Source: Trichobilharzia regenti
Lineage: Eukaryota > Platyhelminthes > Trematoda > Strigeidida > Schistosomatidae
Direction: 5' to 3'
NCBI GenBank assembly: GCA_944472135.2
Contig: OX235264.1
Coordinates: 83,834,319-83,898,318, forward strand
Length of the DNA: 64,000 nt
A program made the position numbers and the translations under genes. Below the pieces are notes generated by a model, which worked only from the letters and a program-made list of their open reading frames with translations, searched no databases and was not told the DNA's origin. Shown piece after piece: positions 63,101 to 63,594 of this stretch. The first letter of the stretch is position 1; every line of letters begins with the position of its first letter.

Positions 63101-63287
63101 ACCGGTTTACTGTTATAAATATTTTCTTTTTATACATTTGAACACACTTAGTTTATCACTCCGAGTGAACGTATACGAACAACTCTAATCTTAAATTTAA
63201 TTTTTCATCAAATTGTTACTGATATGAAAGAGGAAACAAATCTACGTTTAAGTGTAAAAGACCGTTTAGAATTATTATCAGTAATTG
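1184..63287 (+). CDS. MYO15: Unconventional myosin class XV-like heavy chain (30 exons in window, 3' end missing)
   Basis: Actin-based motor predicted to walk on filaments and carry cargo through MyTH4/FERM tail modules; class XV myosins work in actin protrusions of animal cells. Thirty exons join in one frame to 1,433 complete codons. Order by residue: SH3-like N-terminus (about 7-40), P-loop GESGSGKT (153-160), switch [10 protein letters not shown] (206-214), acidic TEDS residue D376, switch II DIYGFE (435-440), the SH1-region string [19 protein letters not shown], two IQ motifs (about 762-798), MyTH4 (about 910-1085), FERM-like segment (about 1095-1200), serine/basic linker (1254-1370) and the start of a further tail segment. 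Class XV rather than VII or X is inferred from [11 protein letters not shown], SRIVxQ..xERNYHx[11 protein letters not shown], KKEPxxF and GWTxxxN...YVLD, which match my memory of MYO15. The start is the first ATG giving the GD...GEV N-terminal motif. No disabled exon was found. Exon entries below give exact splice sites. Confidence 0.9.
1233..1334 (+). CDS. MYO15: Myosin XV exon 2, SH3-like N-terminal domain
   Basis: Residues 7-40, [17 protein letters not shown]..., match the small beta-barrel pattern that precedes many myosin motors. Followed by a 36-nt intron (1335-1370, ending CTTAAG). Confidence 0.85.
1371..1456 (+). CDS. MYO15: Myosin XV exon 3, motor start
   Basis: Residues 41-69 (last codon split). 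Ends with [12 protein letters not shown], the conserved VEDM.xL motor entry motif. Followed by a 39-nt intron (1457-1495). Confidence 0.9.
1496..1559 (+). CDS. MYO15: Myosin XV exon 4
   Basis: [20 protein letters not shown] (70-89): the conserved 'L..L..R.....IY' helix before the first ATP-site strand. Followed by a 32-nt intron (1560-1591). Confidence 0.92.
1592..1701 (+). CDS. MYO15: Myosin XV exon 5
   Basis: Starts [17 protein letters not shown], the near-invariant TYxGxIxxxVNPY motif (class XV has TYIGSILVSVNPY). Ends in phase 2; the following intron is only 29 nt (1702-1730). Confidence 0.95.
1731..1805 (+). CDS. MYO15: Myosin XV exon 6
   Basis: [20 protein letters not shown] then IVVIS: the helix before the P-loop, with the Ser codon split across the first long intron (1806-2665). 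Confidence 0.93.
1806..2665 (+). other. Intron 6
   Basis: 860 nt, no recognised repeat family. Minus-strand open frames (1931-2306) show no known domain and look like chance. Confidence 0.5.
2666..2875 (+). CDS. MYO15: Myosin XV exon 7, P-loop and switch I
   Basis: Carries [10 protein letters not shown] (Walker A, Lys159/Thr160 bind ATP phosphates and Mg) and, 46 residues later, [19 protein letters not shown] (switch I). All nucleotide-binding residues expected of an active ATPase are present. Ends in phase 2 at donor GTATGC. Confidence 0.97.
2876..5209. other. Intron 7, no recognised element
   Basis: 2.3 kb. Holds one unusually long minus-strand open frame (3426-3854, 142 codons) and a 118-codon plus frame (4393-4749). 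Neither has a motif I recognise. Sequence otherwise AT-rich and apparently unique within the window. Confidence 0.45.
5210..5273 (+). CDS. MYO15: Myosin XV exon 8
   Basis: [20 protein letters not shown] (residues 223-242): the [15 protein letters not shown] strand of the upper 50-kDa domain. Ends in phase 0 at donor GTGAGG. Confidence 0.95.
5274..6574. other. Intron 8, left part
   Basis: 1.3 kb of AT-rich sequence. I see no coding, tRNA-like or retroelement sequence before the LINE copy that starts near 6575. Confidence 0.5.
6575..7515 (+). mobile_element. RTE-like LINE family A, copy 1 (3' part of RT ORF to tail)
   Basis: Degenerate RT: a frame near 6615-6700 gives [20 protein letters not shown] with FADD at the catalytic site. 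It continues through '[17 protein letters not shown]', 'VWRSTG', '[10 protein letters not shown]' and a C-terminal basic region to a 3' end GAAGCCCTATGTTCC...AAAGGA followed by (TAA)n. A CAA/CAG-rich microsatellite (6798-6823) sits inside. Several frameshifts, so not functional. RTE/SR2-like assignment is from ORF character and the short trinucleotide tail; clade not tested. Confidence 0.8.
7689..7802 (+). CDS. MYO15: Myosin XV exon 9
   Basis: [20 protein letters not shown]...; the ERNYHxFYELL string is a hallmark of the myosin motor and close to class XV. 38 codons, both ends in phase 0. Confidence 0.96.
7803..8274. other. Intron 9, left part
   Basis: AT-rich, nothing recognised before the (TA)n tract. 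Confidence 0.5.
8275..8336. repeat. (TA)n microsatellite
   Basis: About 62 nt of uninterrupted TA directly abutting a SINE-B end. Confidence 0.95.
8338..8880. mobile_element. SINE-B inverted pair
   Basis: A minus copy (8338-8690) with its tRNA-like head read as GGTCCTAGTAGCTCAGTGG, then a plus copy (8691-8880) with ACTCAGTGGTCTACGAGC and B-box-like GTTCGAGCCC. Both outer ends are the same element 3' end, and both are followed outward by (TA)n. Confidence 0.75.
8879..8924. repeat. (TA)n microsatellite
   Basis: About 46 nt of TA beginning exactly at the plus SINE-B 3' end. Confidence 0.95.
9185..9395 (-). mobile_element. SINE-A type 2, degenerate
   Basis: On the minus strand a tRNA-like head (GGCTCAGTGGTTAAATG) leads into the type 2 body with AACCGGTAGTCAGTCCAG, GGTAGCAACCCAATCCTGT and GCTACCAAAACGTCAAG. 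Confidence 0.6.
9728..9918 (+). mobile_element. SINE-A type 1
   Basis: tRNA-like head: A-box GTGGCAAAGTGGCTGGAAC and B-box GAGTTCAATCTC. Body includes ATCAATGGTCGGCCTGA and TTCCATACTTGTACTATG, followed by an A-rich tail. Pol III transcription is inferred from the boxes. Confidence 0.8.
10335..10573 (-). mobile_element. SINE-A type 2
   Basis: Reverse-oriented tRNA-like head (CGTCGGTGGCACAGCGG) with a GAGGTTCAATCCCC B-box. The body contains GCTAAACCAGTAATAAAGC and GGGCATGAGGCTAGCAACC, and the tail GAAGCCCTATGTTCCACTAG. Confidence 0.8.
10837..11004 (+). CDS. MYO15: Myosin XV exon 10
   Basis: Residues 282-337: [20 protein letters not shown] then ...[15 protein letters not shown], the conserved AxILHLGNxxF helix. 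56 codons, phase 0 at both ends. Confidence 0.95.
11005..11869. other. Intron 10, left part with small inverted repeat
   Basis: No coding content. At 11198-11211 and 11327-11340 the strings CATCAATCAGTAGT and ACTACTGGTTGATG are near-perfect reverse complements, and a (CAGT)n run lies at about 11361-11390. This may be a small foldback element. Confidence 0.45.
11870..12530 (+). mobile_element. RTE-like LINE family A, copy 2
   Basis: 5'-truncated. Starts in the AATGGGAGGAACCTGAAAAA stretch of the RT ORF and ends with GAAGCCCTATGTTCCTCTGG plus (TAA)n. A deletion removes part of the region after TTCAGACCTTCAT that is present in copy 1. Confidence 0.85.
12664..12765 (+). CDS. MYO15: Myosin XV exon 11
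   Basis: [20 protein letters not shown]... (residues 338-371), upper 50-kDa helices leading to the TEDS loop. 34 codons, phase 0. Confidence 0.93.
12956..13201 (+). mobile_element. SINE-A type 2
   Basis: Head CCGTCGGTGGTACAACGG, B-box GGTTTCGATCCCCGG, body ...ACCTCGATAAGCTAGTAAC, tail GAAGCCCTATGTTCCAGTGG followed by AT-rich ATAATAAAT repeats. Confidence 0.8.
13202..14269. other. Intron 11, middle
   Basis: About 1 kb with no recognised element or coding signal. Confidence 0.5.
14270..14930 (-). mobile_element. LINE family B, 3' end
   Basis: On the minus strand, fragments of the RT ORF C-terminus in shifting frames: [48 protein letters not shown]. Then a 3' UTR and an (AAAT)n-like tail at about 14275. 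Frameshifted, so dead. Same family as 55000-56240. Confidence 0.8.
15177..15383 (+). CDS. MYO15: Myosin XV exon 12, TEDS site and switch II
   Basis: Residues 372-440. Asp376 lies 16 residues before the DSIAK motif, so the TEDS position is acidic, meaning no heavy-chain phosphorylation is needed for activity under the TEDS rule. Ends LLDIYGFE, switch II, with Tyr at the x position as in class XV. Confidence 0.96.
15465..15710 (+). mobile_element. SINE-A type 2-like, degenerate
   Basis: Weak tRNA-like head (GACTTATTGGTAGAGCG) with a diverged type 2 body and tail: AGCTGGGCGTGGGACTAAC, CTACTGAAACTTCTAGGCTT, GAAGTCTTTCAATG. Confidence 0.5.
15711..17405. other. Intron 12, unassigned interior
   Basis: AT-rich and mostly unique within the window. 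A mid-GC segment at about 16440-16790 (with TTCGTTCGTTCGTTC) may be an old repeat of unknown type. Confidence 0.4.
17406..17820 (-). mobile_element. SINE-B, near full length
   Basis: Runs from the 3' end (TTCAAGTATTGGTTTTGTAG) through the reversed B-box (GAGGTTCGAACCCAG) and the tRNA-like head to the 5' segment ending CAGTCACTAGTGAGTAT. This gives an element length of about 400 bp. Confidence 0.85.
18158..18385 (+). CDS. MYO15: Myosin XV exon 13, relay helix
   Basis: Residues 441-516: [20 protein letters not shown] and FELEQEEY form the conserved SFEQLCINYxNExLQ relay helix. [17 protein letters not shown] follows as in other myosins. Confidence 0.97.
18712..19567 (+). mobile_element. RTE-like LINE family A, copy 3
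   Basis: Starts at the FADD region (CTTCGCCGATGATATATG) and keeps the CAACAACAA microsatellite, [18 protein letters not shown], the endonuclease-free C-terminus and the tail GTTCCTCTAGGAATTAAAGG plus (TAA)n. Frameshifted. Confidence 0.85.
19760..20005 (+). mobile_element. SINE-A type 2-like, degenerate
   Basis: B-box GGGTTCGATTTCTGG and type 2-like body/tail (TTGGATATAAGGCTAGCGAG, CTACTAAAACTTCAAAG, GAAGCCTTGCGTTG). Confidence 0.55.
20205..20358 (+). mobile_element. LINE family A-related, diverged 3' tail fragment
   Basis: GTATGAAAGAGATCGTGTAG...CTCTGTGTTCCGCTTAGAACC ending in (AATAAT)n. Matches the last 150 nt of family A with many differences. Confidence 0.6.
20455..20499. repeat. (TA)n microsatellite
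   Basis: About 45 nt of TA in intron 13. Confidence 0.95.
20714..20842 (+). CDS. MYO15: Myosin XV exon 14
   Basis: [20 protein letters not shown] then ...[13 protein letters not shown] (residues 517-559). The FTIxHxAGxVxY strand is universal in myosins, and the DxxFLxxCxxHH spacing recalls class XV. Confidence 0.96.
20885..21078 (-). mobile_element. SINE-A type 1
   Basis: Reverse copy: TTGATTACAGCTTGATTCC at the tail end, B-box GAGGTTCAATCCCCC and head GTGCGTCAGTGGCAGAGAGG when read on the minus strand. Confidence 0.8.
21640..21875 (+). mobile_element. LINE family A-related fragment with (TAATCG)n tail
   Basis: C-terminal ORF remnant (CGAGATGGATCAGACATACG, AAATCCAGATGGGAAGCGAC, GTGGGTCGTCAGTGCCAAG) ending GGAGATCG followed by three TAATCG units (21847-21865). 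The tail unit differs from the (TAA)n of the other copies. Confidence 0.65.
21876..22858. other. Intron 14, right part
   Basis: About 1 kb, AT-rich, nothing recognised. Confidence 0.5.
22859..23070 (+). CDS. MYO15: Myosin XV exon 15, loop 2 region
   Basis: Residues 560-630: [20 protein letters not shown], then a basic/Ser/Asn stretch (loop 2, actin contact) and [10 protein letters not shown]. Phase 2 at the end. Confidence 0.95.
23374..23910. mobile_element. SINE-C inverted pair / foldback
   Basis: A minus copy (23374-23605) and a plus copy (about 23725-23910). The plus tRNA-like head is GCCCGAATAGCTCAGTGG with B-box GATTCGAATCTC. Two 53-nt arms, 23385-23437 and 23645-23697, are reverse complements at about 48 of 53 positions and bound an internal foldback. 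Confidence 0.7.
23911..25172. other. Intron 15, middle
   Basis: About 1.2 kb of AT-rich sequence with nothing recognised. Confidence 0.5.
25173..25360 (+). mobile_element. SINE-A type 1
   Basis: Well preserved: GCGTCGGTGGCACAGTGG head, GAGGTTCGATCCCCT B-box, TATCTATGGTCAGCCTGC body, GTGTGGAATCAAGCTG tail. Confidence 0.85.
25885..25982. repeat. Degenerate telomere-like (CCTAA)-rich tract
   Basis: Loose 5-7-nt units such as AACCCTAGTCTTAAC, AGTCTAACCTAACG and TCTAGCCCTAAAG recall CCCTAA but are heavily diverged. Confidence 0.4.
26290..26980. mobile_element. SINE-B cluster: minus copy, tail fragment, full plus copy
   Basis: Minus partial (about 26298-26480), then a plus 3' tail fragment (about 26485-26555, ending AAACCAATACTTGAGAA). 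A full plus copy runs 26570-26978, with 5' GCTCACTAGCGACTGACC, A-box CCCAGTGGCTTAATGG, B-box GGGTTCGAACTTTC and 3' AAGCCAATACTTG. Confidence 0.8.
27389..27559 (+). CDS. MYO15: Myosin XV exon 16, SH1 helix and converter entry
   Basis: Residues 630-687: [20 protein letters not shown] and [32 protein letters not shown] and [19 protein letters not shown] are diagnostic; the KKEP spacing agrees with class XV. Confidence 0.97.
27560..28380. other. Intron 16, left part
   Basis: About 0.8 kb. No element recognised before the Penelope-like fragment. Confidence 0.45.
28385..29460 (+). mobile_element. Penelope-like element 1 (RT C-terminus, GIY-YIG remnant, 3' hairpin)
   Basis: 28385-28774 is open: [16 protein letters not shown], then [20 protein letters not shown], the PLE motif linking RT to endonuclease. 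Beyond it, in shifting frames, come [18 protein letters not shown] (about 28775), a broken YIG/TSRTGAV region (about 28975-29010) and [20 protein letters not shown]. Next is a 3' UTR with a hairpin and CGAAACGTC (29360-29400). Multiple stops show it is dead. PLE GIY-YIG domains nick DNA to prime reverse transcription. Confidence 0.8.
29461..29801. other. Intron 16, right part
   Basis: AT-rich with a T-rich tract before the acceptor at 29800-29801. Nothing else seen. Confidence 0.5.
29802..30134 (+). CDS. MYO15: Myosin XV exon 17, converter and two IQ motifs
   Basis: Residues 687-798. [12 protein letters not shown] is the converter end. [20 protein letters not shown] and [15 protein letters not shown] follow, two IQ motifs expected to bind calmodulin-type light chains. 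Phase 1 in, phase 2 out. Confidence 0.97.
30341..30740 (-). mobile_element. SINE-B, full length
   Basis: 3' end TTTCGAGTATTGGTTTTGTA at 30341, reversed B-box GGGATTCGAACCCAGG, tRNA-like head, and the 5' end CACTAGTGAGCATC near 30735. Confidence 0.88.
30784..31003. repeat. Inverted repeat with 90-nt arms
   Basis: 30784-30873 and 30914-31003 are reverse complements at about 83 of 90 positions, with a 40-nt AT-rich spacer. A related single arm is at about 60321-60380. Family unknown. Confidence 0.85.
31240..31592 (+). mobile_element. LINE family A-related, 3' fragment
   Basis: Starts near ACCAACAAATATGCAGGAGA, continues through GCTCGAGTGGAACCCGAAAG and ends TATGTTCCACTAGGAACC with (AATAAT)n. 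Confidence 0.75.
31593..32352. other. Intron 17, middle
   Basis: Low-complexity AT-rich sequence with a CA-rich stretch (about 32171-32226). No coding signal; the 90-codon frame at 31717-31989 is low complexity. Confidence 0.5.
32353..33020. mobile_element. SINE-B inverted pair, partly diverged
   Basis: Minus copy 32353-32600 (reversed B-box GGGTTTGAGCCCTG), then a diverged plus copy about 32655-33020 (GTCCTAGTGACTAGATGG head, GGGTTTGAACCCC B-box). Confidence 0.7.
33021..34046. other. Intron 17, right part
   Basis: About 1 kb, AT-rich, nothing recognised. Confidence 0.5.
34047..34092 (+). CDS. MYO15: Myosin XV exon 18
   Basis: [15 protein letters not shown] (split Arg798 plus residues 799-813), just after the IQ region. 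46 nt, phase-consistent with both neighbours. Confidence 0.8.
34448..34930 (-). mobile_element. RTE-like LINE family A, copy (minus)
   Basis: Minus strand keeps the ORF end: [16 protein letters not shown] and [20 protein letters not shown] in one frame, then the 3' end TATGTTCCTCTAGTAACTAA and (AAT)n. Confidence 0.85.
34931..35288. other. Intron 18, short unassigned stretch
   Basis: AT-rich, nothing recognised. Confidence 0.45.
35289..35637. mobile_element. Solo LTR-like element, copy 1
   Basis: A 349-nt repeat starting TGTAACATCAGAAGACAAAG and ending CTCTCACCACA, flanked on both sides by ATAG (35285-35288 and 35638-35641), a 4-bp target duplication. Homologous to 46328-46668. Confidence 0.75.
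36133..36159 (+). CDS. MYO15: Myosin XV exon 19, 27-nt microexon
   Basis: EQPVSVPPE (residues 814-822) in the linker between IQ and MyTH4. Clear TTTCCTTTAG acceptor and GTAAGT donor; phase 0 at both ends, so it could be skipped without frame change. Confidence 0.7.
36160..36957. other. Intron 19, left part
   Basis: AT-rich, no recognised element. Confidence 0.45.
36958..37112 (+). mobile_element. SINE-A type 1, 5'-truncated
   Basis: Begins inside the tRNA-like head (GCCATGCACATAGTCC), keeps the B-box GAAGTTCGATACCC and the standard type 1 body and tail. Confidence 0.8.
38074..38173 (+). CDS. MYO15: Myosin XV exon 20
   Basis: Residues 823-856: [18 protein letters not shown] recalls the LExPxELAxL segment that precedes MyTH4 domains in class VII and XV tails. 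Ends in phase 1 (A|GTATAAG). Confidence 0.85.
38500..38740 (-). mobile_element. SINE-B, highly degenerate
   Basis: Faint match: TTTCACCACTACCATGCATT, AGAGAACCATTAGAAAATGC, ATATAGCTCTTTTATTTTG. Confidence 0.35.
39149..39340 (+). mobile_element. SINE-A type 1
   Basis: TGCGTCGATGGCACAGCGG head, GGGGTTCAATCCTCC B-box, TGTGGAATCAAGCCG end with A-rich tail. Confidence 0.85.
40011..40305 (-). mobile_element. SINE-C, partial
   Basis: TTTGATTGGACGCTAGTAAC, CTAGTCCTTTCTTTG and AAGGCGTATCTGCAACCTTG match the SINE-C region at 23385-23530. Confidence 0.7.
40395..40552 (+). CDS. MYO15: Myosin XV exon 21
   Basis: First two bases complete the Ser codon from exon 20. Then [20 protein letters not shown] and, near the end, [16 protein letters not shown] hydrophobic/Trp segment leading into MyTH4. 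The phase match supports its inclusion. Confidence 0.8.
40766..40811. repeat. (TA)n microsatellite
   Basis: About 46 nt of TA in intron 21. Confidence 0.95.
40812..42159. other. Intron 21, right part
   Basis: 1.3 kb, AT-rich, no recognised element. Confidence 0.45.
42160..42258 (+). CDS. MYO15: Myosin XV exon 22, MyTH4 start
   Basis: Residues 909-941: [18 protein letters not shown] then [10 protein letters not shown]. This is the beginning of the MyTH4 helical bundle (P..PL..L....A...SKLILR pattern). 33 codons, phase 0. Confidence 0.88.
42905..43060. repeat. Degenerate telomere-like CCTAA repeats
   Basis: About 25 irregular units of CCTAA/CCCTAA/CCGTAA, for example ACACTAACCCTAACC, CATCCTAACCCTAATT and CCTAATCCTAATCCTAATT. 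Schistosome telomeres are TTAGGG, so this may be an interstitial telomeric relic or an independent minisatellite. Confidence 0.65.
43402..43597 (+). mobile_element. SINE-A type 1
   Basis: AGCGTCGGTGGCCCAGCGG head, GCGTTCGATCCCCC B-box, GTGTGGAATCAAGGTATG end. Confidence 0.85.
44055..44129 (+). CDS. MYO15: Myosin XV exon 23, MyTH4
   Basis: [20 protein letters not shown] plus YLYQL (942-966): MyTH4 helices. Confidence 0.9.
44432..44925 (-). mobile_element. LINE family A-related, diverged copy (minus)
   Basis: Minus strand 3' end GAAGCCCTATGTTCCATTTG after the ORF C-terminus; upstream remnant includes GAATGAGTCGTCCAAGTGTA. Confidence 0.7.
45035..45510 (-). mobile_element. SINE-B, two degenerate minus copies
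   Basis: About 45040-45290 (TTTGTAGGAATTCGGATTGA, GGATCGAACTCGGGACC) and about 45385-45510 (ATGCACTGATATCAGTTAGA). Confidence 0.55.
45789..46090 (+). CDS. MYO15: Myosin XV exon 24, MyTH4 core with acidic insert
   Basis: Residues 967-1067: [20 protein letters not shown] (MyTH4), then an inserted acidic/Ser/Pro stretch (about 990-1032: [20 protein letters not shown] ...), then [13 protein letters not shown] and [14 protein letters not shown] typical MyTH4 lacks the insert, so this domain is longer than usual. Confidence 0.95.
46328..46668. mobile_element. Solo LTR-like element, copy 2
   Basis: A 341-nt repeat starting TGTAACGACTGAAGACAAGG and ending CTCTCACCATA, with flanking CTAT on both sides (46324-46327 and 46669-46672). 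Alignable along its length to 35289-35637, e.g. AACATTG.CGTAAA.TGCTGTC. Confidence 0.75.
46980..47137 (+). CDS. MYO15: Myosin XV exon 25, end of MyTH4 and FERM-like start
   Basis: Residues 1067-1120: [36 protein letters not shown]. The YPP..LEW string marks the MyTH4-to-FERM junction in class XV. Confidence 0.95.
47248..47815. mobile_element. SINE-B inverted pair
   Basis: Minus copy 47248-47475 (3' end CCAAGTATTAGTTTGTAGGG) directly joined to a plus copy 47478-47815 (A-box CCCAGTGGCTTAATGG, B-box GGGTTCGAACACTG). Confidence 0.8.
47890..47980 (+). mobile_element. Penelope-like 3' terminal fragment
   Basis: ATGAACAATAAATTGTG followed by TACGAAACGTCATTCA matches the 3' end of the PLE copy at 29360-29400, without a recognisable ORF. 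Confidence 0.6.
48063..48116. repeat. (TA)n microsatellite
   Basis: About 53 nt of TA in intron 25. Confidence 0.95.
48463..48535 (+). CDS. MYO15: Myosin XV exon 26
   Basis: Residues 1120-1144: [20 protein letters not shown], the ubiquitin-like F1 lobe pattern (xxHSWTxxEEVAxxxL) of the first tail FERM region. Phase 1 in, phase 2 out. Confidence 0.92.
48536..49009. other. Intron 26, left part
   Basis: No recognised element. Confidence 0.45.
49010..49240 (+). mobile_element. SINE-A type 2
   Basis: Head GTGCATCGGTGGCATAGTAG, B-box GGGGTTCAACTCCCGG, body GGGCATGAGGCTAGCAACC, tail GAAGCCCTATGCTCCACTGG. Confidence 0.85.
49241..49811. other. Intron 26, middle
   Basis: About 0.6 kb, AT-rich, nothing recognised. 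Confidence 0.45.
49812..50560. mobile_element. SINE-B cluster: two minus copies and one plus copy
   Basis: Minus 49812-50140 (with 5' end CGCTAGTGAGCATC), minus fragment 50148-50295, plus fragment 50310-50560 ending CCCTACAAACTAACACTTG. The last two form a head-to-head pair. Confidence 0.8.
50561..51142. other. Intron 26, right-middle
   Basis: AT-rich, nothing recognised. Confidence 0.45.
51143..51345 (+). mobile_element. RTE-like LINE family A, 3' fragment
   Basis: From CTCGAGTGGAACCCGAAAGG to TATGTTCCTCTAGGAACTAA plus ATAATAATA. It abuts the Penelope-like fragment on the opposite strand. Confidence 0.85.
51360..52140 (-). mobile_element. Penelope-like element 2, GIY-YIG region (minus)
   Basis: Read on the minus strand: [36 protein letters not shown], a broken 'YIG' region, then [20 protein letters not shown] and the 3' hairpin TGAGCA...TGCTCGAAACGTC at 51430-51462. 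Frames are broken. Closely related to the copy at 28385-29460. Confidence 0.75.
52467..52688 (+). CDS. MYO15: Myosin XV exon 27, FERM-like
   Basis: Residues 1144-1218: [35 protein letters not shown]. The GWTxxxxxx....GxxYVLDxxxxxEL pattern matches the class XV region after the first MyTH4. Phase 2 in and out. Confidence 0.94.
52689..53652. other. Intron 27, left part
   Basis: About 1 kb, nothing recognised. Confidence 0.45.
53653..53842 (-). mobile_element. SINE-A type 1
   Basis: Reverse copy: TGATTACAGCTTGATTCC tail end, reversed B-box GGGGGATCGAATCTCGG, head GTGCGTCGGTGGCACAGTGG on the minus strand. Confidence 0.85.
54385..54490 (+). CDS. MYO15: Myosin XV exon 28
   Basis: Residues 1218-1253: [20 protein letters not shown]... 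A polar, basic linker. Low conservation, but phase-consistent with TTTTAG acceptor and GTAAGG donor. Confidence 0.8.
54491..54999. other. Intron 28, left part
   Basis: Nothing recognised. Confidence 0.45.
55000..56240 (-). mobile_element. LINE family B, RT region (minus)
   Basis: Minus strand in shifting frames: [38 protein letters not shown](D), [28 protein letters not shown] (YADD catalytic motif), [46 protein letters not shown]. Stops and frameshifts, and 5'-truncated. RT of a non-LTR element; clade not tested. Confidence 0.88.
56241..57261. other. Intron 28, right part with a perfect palindrome
   Basis: AT-rich and unique. It contains the 30-nt perfect palindrome 56732-56761. Confidence 0.6.
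57262..57666 (+). CDS. MYO15: Myosin XV exon 29, basic serine-rich linker
   Basis: Residues 1254-1388, 135 codons. Rich in Ser, Arg and Asn with likely phosphorylation-type sites ([19 protein letters not shown]), probably disordered. The last residues [11 protein letters not shown] return to conserved sequence (WxxxLRKE in class XV). Confidence 0.93.
57667..58737. other. Intron 29, left part
   Basis: About 1 kb with a short (TA)n (58243-58258). No element recognised. Confidence 0.45.
58738..59565 (-). mobile_element. RTE-like LINE family A, copy (minus)
   Basis: Minus strand from the RT region (CCTTTGATGCTTCTTCTGCC side) to the 3' end TATGCTTCTCTAGTAACTAA and (AAT)n. Keeps the CAACAACAG microsatellite and [24 protein letters not shown] coding, with breaks. 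Confidence 0.85.
59870..60060 (+). mobile_element. Possible further tRNA-like SINE
   Basis: GGTGGTTTAGTGGATACACC resembles an A-box head and TGTTTTGGGTCTC a weak B-box. Only one copy in the window, so the family is unconfirmed. Confidence 0.3.
60321..60880. repeat. Unclassified repeat related to the 30784-31003 arms
   Basis: TGTGATGTATTTGCTCAATA and CGTTTCGAACAGTCTGTTCA correspond to the arms at 30820-30873. The rest of the stretch loosely recalls 37340-37500 (TTTGAATGTGCTCTCCC, TTGAGGTTTGCAG...). Possibly untranslated parts of a Penelope-like element. Confidence 0.4.
60881..61560. other. Intron 29, middle
   Basis: No clear element. Possibly the upstream body of the Penelope-like fragment that follows. 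Confidence 0.35.
61565..62430 (+). mobile_element. Penelope-like element 3, GIY-YIG endonuclease remnant (second subfamily)
   Basis: In shifting frames: [41 protein letters not shown] (about 61789-61813, GIY-YIG core, with a stop after it), RNQNQKK region, [20 protein letters not shown] and [12 protein letters not shown]. Then a 3' UTR with TATGAGCAACATTAAATAGC and CGAAACGTTAG (62355-62387). Dead by stops and frameshifts. Different in sequence from the two other PLE copies. Confidence 0.78.
62431..62640. other. Intron 29, short stretch
   Basis: Nothing recognised. Confidence 0.45.
62643..62872 (-). mobile_element. SINE-B
   Basis: ATGGAGGATTTCATCATGAG at the 3' side, reversed B-box GGGTTCGAACTCAGG, head ending CCACCGGGACTCGATCC. 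The 5' part is missing. Confidence 0.8.
63152..63287 (+). CDS. MYO15: Myosin XV exon 30, last exon in window
   Basis: Residues 1389-1433+: [20 protein letters not shown] then [18 protein letters not shown]. Joined to exon 29 it gives IRKE|FITPSER, matching the class XV string RKExFxPxER...LIFxQxVxD. The donor is GTAAGTAA at 63288; an alternative GTAAGT at 63292 would change the phase. The gene continues beyond 64000. Confidence 0.93.
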
Positions 63288-63401
63288 GTAAGTAAGTTTT
63301 CTCTGCTTTAATATACACTATGATTTTTTTAACAGTTAGTAATGAGTCTGATGACTGGTGTTATTGAAATAATAGAAAAGATTTGTAACTCAGGTGGATG
63401 A

Positions 63402-63482
63402 TTTGCAATTGATAGTGTTCTCTGAGATCCTTGAAAGCTCCGCAATTAAACCGAGGAGCTCAGAGAACACTATCAATTGCAA
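63402..63482. repeat. Perfect 24-bp inverted repeat
   Basis: Arms 63402-63425 and 63459-63482, identical as reverse complements, with a 33-nt loop. Confidence 0.95.
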
Positions 63483-63594
63483 GACTGGTGTTATTATCAT
63501 CAAATTAGGTTAAATATGCAGAAATCTCAGTAGTATACTCATCTGAATTATAGACTACTATTCACCAATGATCTTCCTGATTGCAATTGATTGG

